NCBI GenBank assembly: GCA_900315525.1
Contig: OMZO01000022.1
Span: 1 to 32,037 of the forward strand
Direction: 5' to 3'
Origin: an uncultured Prevotella sp.
Lineage (GTDB): Bacteria > Bacteroidota > Bacteroidia > Bacteroidales > Bacteroidaceae
Length of the DNA stretch: 32,037 nucleotides
The notes under the pieces are model-generated. The model did not search any database. It worked only from the letters and a program-made list of their open reading frames with translations, and was not told the DNA's origin. Shown here piece after piece: positions 13,532-21,421 of the stretch. How positions within the stretch are numbered: position 1 is the stretch's first letter; every line of letters starts with the position of its first letter. Made by a program: the position numbers and the translations under genes.

Positions 13532-15196
13532 TCAGTAAGCCTGTTCATGCACCCCTTTCACAGCACGGCCACTAGGGTCGTTCATCCCTTGGAAGGCAGC
13601 ATCCCACTCCAATGCGATGGCTGTGCTGCAGGCAACGCTAGCCTCACTTGGTACGCTGCGGGCGGCACTCTCGCTTGGGAAGTGTTCGGCAAAGATTGAC
13701 CGATAGTAGTACTCTTCCTTGTTCTTCGGTGGGTTAATAGGGAAACGCTCTGCAGCGTGGGCCATATCCTCGTCAGTGACCGCAGCCGCCGTTATCGCCT
13801 TGAGTGTGTCAATCCAGGAATAGCCCACCCCGTCGCTAAACTGCTCCTTTTGGCGCCAAGCCACTTCTTCGGGCAGCAGTTCAGCAAAGGCCTCACGTAC
13901 GATTTTCTTTTCAATGGTCTGACCCGGGCACATCTTTGCCTTAGGATTGGTGCGCATGGCGACATCGAGGAATTCCTTGTCGAGGAATGGCACACGCCCC
14001 TCCACGCCCCATGCCGACAGACTCTTGTTAGCACGAAGACAGTCGTAGAGATGGAGTTTGGAAAGCTTCCGTACGGTTTCCTCGTGAAAGTCCTTTGCCA
14101 TCGGCGCCTTATGGAAATAAAGATAGCCACCGAAAATCTCATCGGCACCTTCACCGGAAAGCACCATCTTGATGCCCATCGACTTGATCACGCGAGCCAG
14201 CAAGTACATCGGTGTAGAGGCACGGACGGTGGTGACATCATAGGTCTCAATATAATAGATAACATCCCTAATGGCGTCAAGACCTTCCTGAATGGTATAG
14301 TTGATTTCGTGATGAACCGTACCGATATGGTCGGCTACTAGGCGTGCCTTCGCTAAATCAGGTGCCCCTTTCAGTCCCACAGCAAAGGAATGCAGGCGTG
14401 GCCAGTAGGCTTTAGTCTGGCTATCGTCTTCAATACGCATCTCACTATACTTCTCGGCGATAGCAGAGATGACACTCGAGTCAAGACCACCTGAGAGCAA
14501 TACGCCATAAGGGACATCCGACATCAGCTGACGCTTGACGGCACTCTCGAGGGCATCACGAATGGCCTCAACCGAGGCATCATTGTCTTTCACGGCATCA
14601 TACTGCATCCAGTCACGACGATAATAGCGCTGCATACCTGGTTGCTTGCTCCAATAATAATGTCCCGGAAGGAATGGCTCGTAACGTTCACACTGACCCT
14701 CAAGTGCCTTTAACTCAGAAGCAACATAAACCATACCATTGTCATCATAGCCAATATAGAGAGGTATGACGCCGATTGGGTCTCGGGCAATCAGAAACTC
14801 ATCGCGCTCCTCATCGTAAAGCACGAATGCAAAGATACCACTCAGGTCCTCAAGGAAATCAATGCCCTTCTCACGGTATAGGGCAAGAATCACCTCACAG
14901 TCGCTACCAGTTTGAAAATCATAATGTCCTGCATAGCGACGACGGATGTCCTGATGGTTATAGATCTCACCATTCACAGCCAGGATCTGCTTACGGTCAG
15001 GCGAAAACAAAGGTTGTCCGCCACTCTCCGGATCGACAATGCTGAGTCGTTCATGAGCAAGGATAGCGCTGCCGCCACAATAGACTCCACTCCAGTCTGG
15101 TCCGCGGTGACGGATCTTCTGACTCATTCTCAAGGCTTTCTCTCGCAGTGCCTTCGTCTGCGCCTTCACATCAAGGATTGCTACAATTCCACACAT
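13532..15196 (-). CDS. asnB: Asparagine synthase B (glutamine-hydrolysing)
   Basis: A 554-residue cytoplasmic enzyme that makes asparagine from aspartate, ATP and glutamine. Removal of Met1 exposes the catalytic Cys2 (MCGIVAIL) of the class II glutaminase domain (about 1-190), with the substrate motifs RHRGPDWSG and NGEIYNH. The synthetase domain carries the PP-loop SGGLDSS at 235-241 and the GEGADEIFGGYLY motif. The length is that of E. coli AsnB. The last gene of the glnK-amt operon, it starts 13 nt after the PurF-like gene and ends beside the bidirectional terminator. Confidence 0.98.
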   Translation of the reverse strand: MCGIVAILDVKAQTKALREKALRMSQKIRHRGPDWSGVYCGGSAILAHERLSIVDPESGGQPLFSPDRKQILAVNGEIYNHQDIRRRYAGHYDFQTGSDCEVILALYREKGIDFLEDLSGIFAFVLYDEERDEFLIARDPIGVIPLYIGYDDNGMVYVASELKALEGQCERYEPFLPGHYYWSKQPGMQRYYRRDWMQYDAVKDNDASVEAIRDALESAVKRQLMSDVPYGVLLSGGLDSSVISAIAEKYSEMRIEDDSQTKAYWPRLHSFAVGLKGAPDLAKARLVADHIGTVHHEINYTIQEGLDAIRDVIYYIETYDVTTVRASTPMYLLARVIKSMGIKMVLSGEGADEIFGGYLYFHKAPMAKDFHEETVRKLSKLHLYDCLRANKSLSAWGVEGRVPFLDKEFLDVAMRTNPKAKMCPGQTIEKKIVREAFAELLPEEVAWRQKEQFSDGVGYSWIDTLKAITAAAVTDEDMAHAAERFPINPPKNKEEYYYRSIFAEHFPSESAARSVPSEASVACSTAIALEWDAAFQGMNDPSGRAVKGVHEQAY

Positions 15197-15209
15197 AATA
15201 TGTTTCTTT

Positions 15210-17030
15210 TTATAATTGCATTTTCAGTACATTCTCAACATAATTCACAAAGGCCTGATTGACCATCCGAACACCACCAAGTGTGGGGTAACGCCCTGTG
15301 AAATACCAGTCTCCTGGATGATCGGGACATGCCTCATGCAGTCCTTCGATACTCTGGAACACGAGTTCAACGGGAGCTTGCATCCCTTCAGGGCGAAGCA
15401 TATCCACGATTTTCCGGTTGATATCCTCGACGGTAAAGGGCGCATAGATCTCCCGGACGTAATTGTGCAACAGAGATGATTTGCCTTGGGCAACTTGTGC
15501 CTTACAGGCATGGTATGTATCTGCTATCAAGCGTTGCATACCCCGTTCTTGTATGAGGGCAATAGCAGCACGAAAAGCACAGAGTTCCTCCAATCGCGAC
15601 ATGTCGATACCATAATAGTCGGGATAACGTATCTGCGGCGAAGAACTGACCATAACGATTTTCTTAGGGTGCAGACGGTCAAGGATCTTAAAGATACTCT
15701 CCTTCAAGGTTGTTCCTCGCACAATGGAGTCATCGATCATCACAATATTGTCCACAAAGGGCCGCAAACTACCATAGGTGATGTCATAGACATGAGCCGC
15801 CAGATCATTACGCTCTGCACCCTCGGCAATGAAGGTGCGTAGCTTGATGTCCTTCCACACCACTTTCTCGATACGCACTTCATGGTTTAGCCGGCGAAAG
15901 CCATCTGTCATACCATAGAAAGCCACTTCGGCAGTATTGGGTATGTAAGAGAATACCGTATGCGTCACATCGTTATCAATGGCTTTCATAATAGCTGGCG
16001 TCAATTGTTCTCCAAGCCGTTTACGCTCCAAATAGATATCCCGGTCGGAGCCCCTACTGAAATAGATACGCTCAAAACTGCAGGCACCATAAGTTTGTGA
16101 CGGCAGTATCTGTTGCATGGTGTGTGTACCACCGCGATGGACGATAAGCGACTCTCCTGGCTGCAACTCATGAATATCATCGGCAGTAAGGTCAAAACAG
16201 GTCTGGATGACAGGACGTTCGGAAGCCAGCACCACCACCTCGTCATCTTTATAGTAGAAAGCCGGACGTATCCCCCAGGGATCACGCACGGCAAACAGTT
16301 CACCCGAACCCGTCAGACCACACATCACATAACCGCCATCATAGTATTTCATGGTGGTCTCGAGTACATTAGCGATATCGACATGATCGTCTATATATCG
16401 GGTAATGTCGATGCCTTCCAGTCCTCGTAGCTTTGCCTCAGCATAGAGCCGTTCCACCTCGCGATCCAGACGGTGGCCCATCAACTCGAGCGTGATATAG
16501 GAGTCACCATAGATGCGGGGCGACTGCCCCTGTGAGGTCAAAAACTCGAATACCTCGTCGATATTCGTCATATTAAAGTTACCACAGAGACAGAGGTTCT
16601 TGGCCCGCCAGTTATTTCTTCTCAAGAAAGGATGGACATACTGCAGTCCATGTTTGCCCGTTGTGGAATAGCGCAAGTGACCCATAAAAAGAGAAGCCCC
16701 CTCCCAGCCTCCTTTACAGGGACGAGAAGACGATCCTCCATCAGGAATTCCACTATCCTTGGAAGTCGCGACGGGGATGCTCTTGAATATCTCCGTAATG
16801 GCATCCTTGCCTTCAGCCCGCTCACGGAACATATATTCCTCACCAGCGGGAGCATCCAGATTGACACAGGCTATACCAGCACCCTCCTGTCCACGGTTGT
16901 GCTGCTTTTCCATCATCAGGTAAAGCTTGTTCAGTCCATAATGTCGGGTGCCATACTTCCGCTCGTAATATTCCAGTGGTTTCAACAGGCGGATCATCGC
17001 CACACCACACTCATGCTTCAGCTGTTCCAT
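15210..17030 (-). CDS. purF: PurF-like amidophosphoribosyltransferase, long form
   Basis: A 606-residue enzyme with a class II glutaminase domain and a phosphoribosyltransferase domain, the architecture of PurF, which makes phosphoribosylamine from PRPP and glutamine in the first step of purine synthesis. The likely nucleophile is Cys8 (MEQLKHECGVAM), and QHNRGQEGAGIA, GHLRYSTTGKHG and CGNFNMTN are glutaminase motifs. The PRPP-binding motif IDDSIVRGTTLK lies near residue 431. It is over 100 residues longer than the usual PurF of roughly 470-500, so it may be a paralogue rather than the main purine enzyme. I start it at ATG 17030, which overlaps the pyrG 3' end by 20 nt. The open frame extends upstream but only inside pyrG. 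A palindromic repeat is inserted in frame at about residues 91-113. Confidence 0.85.
   Translation of the reverse strand: MEQLKHECGVAMIRLLKPLEYYERKYGTRHYGLNKLYLMMEKQHNRGQEGAGIACVNLDAPAGEEYMFRERAEGKDAITEIFKSIPVATSKDSGIPDGGSSSRPCKGGWEGASLFMGHLRYSTTGKHGLQYVHPFLRRNNWRAKNLCLCGNFNMTNIDEVFEFLTSQGQSPRIYGDSYITLELMGHRLDREVERLYAEAKLRGLEGIDITRYIDDHVDIANVLETTMKYYDGGYVMCGLTGSGELFAVRDPWGIRPAFYYKDDEVVVLASERPVIQTCFDLTADDIHELQPGESLIVHRGGTHTMQQILPSQTYGACSFERIYFSRGSDRDIYLERKRLGEQLTPAIMKAIDNDVTHTVFSYIPNTAEVAFYGMTDGFRRLNHEVRIEKVVWKDIKLRTFIAEGAERNDLAAHVYDITYGSLRPFVDNIVMIDDSIVRGTTLKESIFKILDRLHPKKIVMVSSSPQIRYPDYYGIDMSRLEELCAFRAAIALIQERGMQRLIADTYHACKAQVAQGKSSLLHNYVREIYAPFTVEDINRKIVDMLRPEGMQAPVELVFQSIEGLHEACPDHPGDWYFTGRYPTLGGVRMVNQAFVNYVENVLKMQL
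16693..16727 (-). repeat. Dispersed palindromic repeat, in frame in the PurF-like gene
   Basis: On the coding strand the core reads cgtccctgtaaaggaggctg followed by ggagggggcttc. TCCC and GGAGG halves flank TGTAAA, and a second G-rich block follows. It encodes SSRPCKGGWEGAS. The same block order occurs in dapF (28031-28063), and in reverse orientation in gltB (24995-25027). Confidence 0.7.
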
Positions 17031-18633
17031 TGCTGCAAACTTTAACAAACGACATAAATAAAGGATGGGGATGCAACACTGTTGAGGAGTATTCTGGATG
17101 GAACTGGGTACCGATATACCACTTCTTGTCGGGTATCTCCACAATTTCCACAAGTCCGGAAGCGGGGTTGATGCCTACGCAACGCATGCCAGCTGCCTCG
17201 AACGCCTGCTGATATTGGCTGTTGAACTCATACCGATGACGATGTCGCTCGCTAATAACCGTTTGCCCTACTGTATCCCTTTGGGAATGATAGGCCACTG
17301 CAGCCTTGCTGCCTTCACGAAGCTCACAGTCATAAGCACCAAGTCGCATGGTTCCTCCCAACTGCGTAATGGTCTTCTGCTCCTCCATAAGGTCAATAAC
17401 GGGATGGGCCGTCGTTGTGTCCATCTCGCTACTGTTAGCATCTTTAAATCCCAACACGTGACGCGCAAACTCAATAACCATCATCTGCATACCCAGACAG
17501 ATTCCAAAGGTTGGAATATCATGAACCCGACAGTATTCCGCAGCGACAATCTTGCCGTCGATGCCTCGCTGACCAAAACCTGGACAAACCACGATGCCCG
17601 CCATACCATGAAGTTCCTCTGCAACATTTTCATGTGTCAAATACTCACTGTTGATGAAGTGGAGTTTTACTTTTACATCGTTGTAGATACCTGCGAGGTT
17701 CAGACTTTCCCGGATGCTCTTGTAGGCATCTTGCAGGTCATACTTCCCAACCAGTCCAACATGCACTTCACGCACTGCGTGACGTTGTTTGTCAAGGAAG
17801 TCATGCCAAGATTTCATAGCAGGTGTTTCACCTACTGGAACGCCGGTCTTGCGCAGTATCGCTGCATCAAGCCCCTGACGTTGCATGCTGACCGGCACCT
17901 CATAGATACTGGGCATATCCTCACTCTGCACCACACACTCGAGATCCACATTACAGAACGAGGCAACCTTCATACGCAGAGCATCGTCAAGATGTCGTTC
18001 GGTTCGTAATACGAGTATGTCGGGTTGGATACCCATGCTCTGCAGTTCCTTTACCGAATGCTGTGTAGGCTTGGTTTTCAGTTCGTCAGCAGCTTTCAGA
18101 TAGGGGACATAGGTAAGATGAACACAGACAGCATGACGTCCTAACTCCCAACGCAATTGACGGATTGCCTCCATAAAAGGCGCACTCTCGATATCACCAA
18201 TTGTACCACCGACCTCAGTAATCACAAAATCGAACGCATCTCCCTGTCTCAGCATCCTCCGTTTGATTTCATCTGTGATATGGGGAACTACTTGTATCGT
18301 CTTGCCGAGATAGTCACCATGACGTTCCCGGTCGATGACGGTCTTGTAGATGCGCCCCGTGGTAACGCTGTTATCTCGGGTGGTGTGAATACCAGTAAAG
18401 CGTTCGTAATGTCCTAGGTCAAGGTCGGTTTCCATACCGTCAACGGTCACATAGCACTCACCATGTTCATAGGGGTTCAGCGTCCCAGGATCGATGTTGA
18501 TATACGGGTCAAACTTCTGAATAGTGACTTTATAGCCCCGTGCTTGGAGCAATTTGCCAATACTGGCAGAGATGATGCCTTTTCCAAGAGAAGAGACCAC
18601 ACCGCCTGTAACGAAAATAAATTTTGCTTCCAT
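17011..18633 (-). CDS. pyrG: CTP synthase
   Basis: A 540-residue enzyme that aminates UTP to CTP using glutamine and ATP. The synthetase domain (1-270) opens with FVTGGVVSSLGKGIISASIG, carrying the P-loop-like GGVVSSLGKG. The class I glutaminase domain (about 290-540) has nucleophile Cys379 in FGICLGMQ and the catalytic HPEY near residue 517 (GTQFHPEYSS). Length and start are normal. The gene lies between the putative porin gene (76-nt gap containing an inverted repeat) and the PurF-like gene, which begins inside its last codons. It is one of three glutamine-amide users in this operon. Confidence 0.98.
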   Translation of the reverse strand: MEAKFIFVTGGVVSSLGKGIISASIGKLLQARGYKVTIQKFDPYINIDPGTLNPYEHGECYVTVDGMETDLDLGHYERFTGIHTTRDNSVTTGRIYKTVIDRERHGDYLGKTIQVVPHITDEIKRRMLRQGDAFDFVITEVGGTIGDIESAPFMEAIRQLRWELGRHAVCVHLTYVPYLKAADELKTKPTQHSVKELQSMGIQPDILVLRTERHLDDALRMKVASFCNVDLECVVQSEDMPSIYEVPVSMQRQGLDAAILRKTGVPVGETPAMKSWHDFLDKQRHAVREVHVGLVGKYDLQDAYKSIRESLNLAGIYNDVKVKLHFINSEYLTHENVAEELHGMAGIVVCPGFGQRGIDGKIVAAEYCRVHDIPTFGICLGMQMMVIEFARHVLGFKDANSSEMDTTTAHPVIDLMEEQKTITQLGGTMRLGAYDCELREGSKAAVAYHSQRDTVGQTVISERHRHRYEFNSQYQQAFEAAGMRCVGINPASGLVEIVEIPDKKWYIGTQFHPEYSSTVLHPHPLFMSFVKVCSNGTAEA

Positions 18634-18663
18634 ATAATCTGTTATTTGATGTTTGCGACAAAT

Positions 18664-18696
18664 CCCCCTCCTCCGTCAGATAACGGAAGAGAGGGT
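18664..18696. repeat. Imperfect inverted repeat between porin gene and pyrG
   Basis: ccctcctccgt pairs with acggaagagaggg across the 6-nt loop cagata, giving 11 pairs with two single-base bulges. It may be an attenuator or processing hairpin in the operon mRNA, or a decayed member of the C/G-rich dispersed repeats seen elsewhere in the window. No T-tract follows on the minus strand. Confidence 0.45.
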
Positions 18697-18709
18697 AAAC
18701 CTGGAGAGA

Positions 18710-19435
18710 TTAAGGTTGCAGCGTAAAACCCAGAACCAGGTATGCTTTCTGTGAACAAGGGTTAGCAACCACCTGTCCGAAGAGAGGGATAGAGAACGAG
18801 TCCGTCACCTTGATTTCCTTCGTCGCTCGTAGTGACAGGTTGGTAACAGCGAATCCGCTAGTGCCATACAATGAAGTAGCATAGGGAACAGCACCTGCCG
18901 TAGCAGTCCAGTTGACACCAGCGAGGCTAAAGGGAACATTGGCTTCAACGTAGCTGCTATAGGCGCGCTTGCCGTCCTTGTTTAAGCCATCGTTACCAGC
19001 AAAATTCGTATACCAAGCGAAGGCAACAGGACCGAAATCATATCCCAAAGTAGCTTCAAAGATATGGTTGGTGCCATGGGCGTCATACTTGAAATACCGG
19101 CCATCAGGGTCGAGACCTAAACTGAACCAATAGTCGGTGATACCGATGTGGAAACCACCTGAAGTATAGCCCAATGTCAGGTCAAATTCCTTCACATCGT
19201 CTGAGTTGGTCAGTCCATAACTGCCCCAGGCTGTCAGCCCCAGTCCTTTGTAACCGACACCCAAGGTTGGCTGTACGGCCACACTTCCCAAATCCAGACC
19301 ACGCCAGATATACTGGTTTACGAAATCCGCTGCTATCGTCGTCTCAATCTTTTCATTCTCCTGAGCCTCTACGGCTGTCGCCCCGAGGAGCAACAGACTC
19401 ATGAGGAACAATCTTTTCACCTTTTTCATAATCAT
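18710..19435 (-). CDS. TorF family putative porin
   Basis: A 241-residue predicted outer-membrane beta-barrel. It has a signal peptide (MKKVKRLFLMSLLLLGATAV, then EAQ), then amphipathic strands with aromatic girdles (ADFVNQYIWRGLDLG, FHIGITDYWFSL), and a final strand LVLGFTLQP. The opening VNQYIWRGLDLGSVAVQPTL is the signature of the TIGR02001/TorF-like putative porins. Start is ATG 19435 or, equally plausible, ATG 19429. Its place right after amt suggests an outer-membrane channel for a nitrogen compound, which is an inference from context only. Confidence 0.7.
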   Translation of the reverse strand: MIMKKVKRLFLMSLLLLGATAVEAQENEKIETTIAADFVNQYIWRGLDLGSVAVQPTLGVGYKGLGLTAWGSYGLTNSDDVKEFDLTLGYTSGGFHIGITDYWFSLGLDPDGRYFKYDAHGTNHIFEATLGYDFGPVAFAWYTNFAGNDGLNKDGKRAYSSYVEANVPFSLAGVNWTATAGAVPYATSLYGTSGFAVTNLSLRATKEIKVTDSFSIPLFGQVVANPCSQKAYLVLGFTLQP

Positions 19436-19466
19436 ACTGTTTTAAAACATTAGCAACATCATAATA

Positions 19467-20720
19467 TTAGTTATAACACGATTCTCCATGTTCGTAGATA
19501 TCCAAGCCCTCTTCCTCGATACGGGCATCGACACGCAAACCATGTGCCTTCTTAATCCCGTAGAAAAGGACGAAACCGCAAACTGCCGCCCAGAGATCTA
19601 TCACCAGGATACCAAAGCATTCTGCCCCGAAAAATCCCCAGCCAAAGCCATAGAAAGCACCATTGCTGGTGGAAAGCAGTCCTGTCATCAGCGTACCAAG
19701 AATGCCGCATACACCATGCACAGAGGATGCACCGACGGGATCATCGATATGCAGTTTGTGGTCAATAAACTCAATAGCATAGACCAAAACCAATCCACAG
19801 ACCAAGCCAATGACGACTGCACCCACTGGCGATACGAGATCACAGCCAGCTGTGATACCCACAAGTCCTGCCAACACACCATTGAGGGTCAGCGAAAGCG
19901 ACGGCTTACCATACTTCATCCATGTCAGGAACATCGTGGCCGTACCACCTGCTACAGCGGCCAGATTAGTGGTCAGGAACACATGACTGATGGCGATGCG
20001 GTTTACCTCACCACTGGCAGCCAACTGTGAACCAGGGTTGAAGCCGAACCAGCCGAGCCAGAGAATAAAGACACCTAATGAGGCCAACGCCAAGTTATGA
20101 CCAGGAATAGCGCGGCTCTTGCCATCGGTACCATATTTGCCACGACGTGGTCCAAGTGCCAAAGCACCTATCAGCGCCAAAACGCCACCTACACTATGCA
20201 CAATTGCAGAACCTGCAAAATCGTGGAACACATCGCCAAAGGTCGTCATCATAAACCCGTCGGCAGCATCGCTGCAGAGCCAGCCTCCACCCCATGTCCA
20301 ATGGCCTTCTATCGGATAGATAAACAATGAGATACAGGCACTATAGACAAGATACATCGAGAATTTCGTACGCTCTGCCATGGCACCGCTGACAATTGTC
20401 GCACTGGTAGCACAGAAGACGGTCTCAAAGACCAAGAATCCTTCCACTGGCAAATCACCTTTATAGAAAGAAAGGTCACCCCAATTTGGCATCCCGACAA
20501 ATCCTGCGCCCTCACTACCAAACATGAATCCAAAGCCGATGAAGAAGAAAAGCAGAGAGCCAAACATGAAATCAACAAAGTTCTTCATCAGGATGTTTAC
20601 CGTGTTCTTACTACGTGTAAAACCAGCCTCGCAAAGGGCAAATCCCGGCTGCATCCAGAAAACCAACATGGCTGCCAATAGCATCCATACGGTATCGAGT
20701 GATAATCCTATTTCGTTCAT
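19467..20720 (-). CDS. amt: Ammonium transporter
   Basis: A 417-residue Amt/MEP/Rh channel with about 11 membrane helices, conducting ammonium across the inner membrane. The pore twin histidines are visible as H175 (DFAGSAIVHSVGG) and H335 (ASSVHGVCGILGTL). DFAGSAIVH and the PGHNLALASLGVFILWLGWFG segments are diagnostic. The protein begins directly with MNEIGLSLDTVWMLLAAMLV, with no separate signal peptide as in some homologues. It follows glnK by 36 nt, the classic PII-Amt pair in which unmodified PII plugs the channel when nitrogen is plentiful. Confidence 0.97.
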   Translation of the reverse strand: MNEIGLSLDTVWMLLAAMLVFWMQPGFALCEAGFTRSKNTVNILMKNFVDFMFGSLLFFFIGFGFMFGSEGAGFVGMPNWGDLSFYKGDLPVEGFLVFETVFCATSATIVSGAMAERTKFSMYLVYSACISLFIYPIEGHWTWGGGWLCSDAADGFMMTTFGDVFHDFAGSAIVHSVGGVLALIGALALGPRRGKYGTDGKSRAIPGHNLALASLGVFILWLGWFGFNPGSQLAASGEVNRIAISHVFLTTNLAAVAGGTATMFLTWMKYGKPSLSLTLNGVLAGLVGITAGCDLVSPVGAVVIGLVCGLVLVYAIEFIDHKLHIDDPVGASSVHGVCGILGTLMTGLLSTSNGAFYGFGWGFFGAECFGILVIDLWAAVCGFVLFYGIKKAHGLRVDARIEEEGLDIYEHGESCYN

Positions 20721-20756
20721 AATCGTTTTTGTGTTTGTGTTAATCCTTACTATTTA

Positions 20757-21104
20757 TTACTTCTTGTCTTTCAATACCGTGTCACCATTCTCACCCGTGC
20801 GTATAGAATAGGTGTCGATGACATCGCTTACAAAGATGCGACCATCTCCTATCTCACCCGTATGAGCCACCTTCAGAATCACCTTGATGGTAGGATCAAG
20901 AATAACATCTCGACACACGATGGTGATAGCTACACGCTCGATGACATCCGTAGAATACTGAACGCCACGGTATATACGTTCCTGACGGCTCTGCCCGATA
21001 CCATGCACATCATGGTACTCAAACCAGTCGATATCCGACGAAAGCAGGGCCTCCTTGACCTCATCAAACTTGGTCTTGCGAATAATTGCTTCAATCTTTT
21101 TCAT
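20757..21104 (-). CDS. glnK: PII nitrogen regulatory protein
   Basis: A 115-residue PII signal protein, beginning MKKIEAIIRKTKFDEVKEAL. It integrates 2-oxoglutarate, ATP/ADP and nitrogen status and binds Amt. The T-loop reads VHGIGQSRQERIYRGVQY. Tyr50 aligns with the uridylylated Tyr51 of E. coli GlnB, and the loop is one residue shorter. The B-loop region HTGEIGDGRIFV is conserved. It is the first gene of the minus-strand nitrogen operon, with a short leader of about 45 nt from the promoter at 21154-21161. No uridylyltransferase (glnD) is in the window. Confidence 0.96.
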   Translation of the reverse strand: MKKIEAIIRKTKFDEVKEALLSSDIDWFEYHDVHGIGQSRQERIYRGVQYSTDVIERVAITIVCRDVILDPTIKVILKVAHTGEIGDGRIFVSDVIDTYSIRTGENGDTVLKDKK

Positions 21105-21138
21105 ACCTTATAAAACTATTAAATCATACATAATACCT

Positions 21139-21148
21139 GAAACGTTTC
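21139..21148. promoter_or_regulatory. Perfect palindrome at the glnK transcription start
   Basis: GAAACGTTTC is a perfect 10-bp palindrome whose right edge is 5 bp from the glnK -7 box, so it covers the expected transcription start. It is a candidate operator for a repressor; the regulator is unknown. Confidence 0.35.
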
Positions 21149-21153
21149 GAGTG

Positions 21154-21161
21154 CAAAGGTA
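21154..21161 (-). promoter_or_regulatory. -7 promoter element of the glnK-amt-asnB operon
   Basis: On the minus strand the sequence reads TACCTTTGCACT, a perfect TAnnTTTG box 49 nt upstream of the glnK ATG. No clear -33 TTTG is seen, which would fit a promoter that needs an activator. Confidence 0.72.
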
Positions 21162-21297
21162 GAGGGTTTCGCAGAGAAAAAAGCATTCTTATGCAACTTT
21201 AATTCATAAAAACAGCCCCAAGTGACATATTGTAAAGAATACACCATCAAAAGGCTCGTAATTTATGTCAAAATGAAACAAAACAAACCAAAATTAA

Positions 21298-21315
21298 AAC
21301 AAAATGTCATTTGTT
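21298..21315. promoter_or_regulatory. Inverted repeat in the glnK/gltB control region
   Basis: AACAAA-N6-TTTGTT, an 18-bp dyad with 6-bp arms. Its centre lies about 42 bp upstream of the gltB -33 box and about 150 bp from the glnK promoter. The form suits a dimeric activator, possibly of the Crp/Fnr type, but the regulator is unknown. Confidence 0.35.
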
Positions 21316-21348
21316 ATATTTTCAAGTTTAATTTATGATACCATTTTC

Positions 21349-21379
21349 TTTGTTTTTCTGTCTTTTTGTCTTACCTTTG
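21349..21379 (+). promoter_or_regulatory. Promoter of gltB (-33 and -7 boxes)
   Basis: TTTG at 21349-21352 and TACCTTTG at 21372-21379 are separated by 19 bp, a full match to the Bacteroidetes promoter (TTTG, 19-21 bp, TAnnTTTG). The leader to the ATG at 21422 is about 35-40 nt. This promoter excludes the longer open frame that begins at 21335. Confidence 0.82.
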
Positions 21380-21421
21380 CACCCGAAATCAGAACAGATT
21401 GTTAGATTTAACGAGGATAAT

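Noticed and set aside
13240-13548. 102-codon open frame on the minus strand
   Set aside because: Antisense to the SRP RNA, the tRNA and the terminator.
17031-17153. 41-residue N-terminal extension of the PurF-like protein
   Set aside because: It lies wholly within pyrG coding sequence, and class II amidotransferases need the catalytic Cys close to the N-terminus after short processing.
17098-18009. 303-codon open frame on the plus strand
   Set aside because: Antisense to pyrG, which is complete with all active-site residues. The frame has no recognisable features.
21335-21421. 29-residue N-terminal extension of gltB
   Set aside because: It covers the -33 and -7 boxes of the gltB promoter, so it cannot be transcribed in full. 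The propeptide from ATG 21422 has a sensible length.
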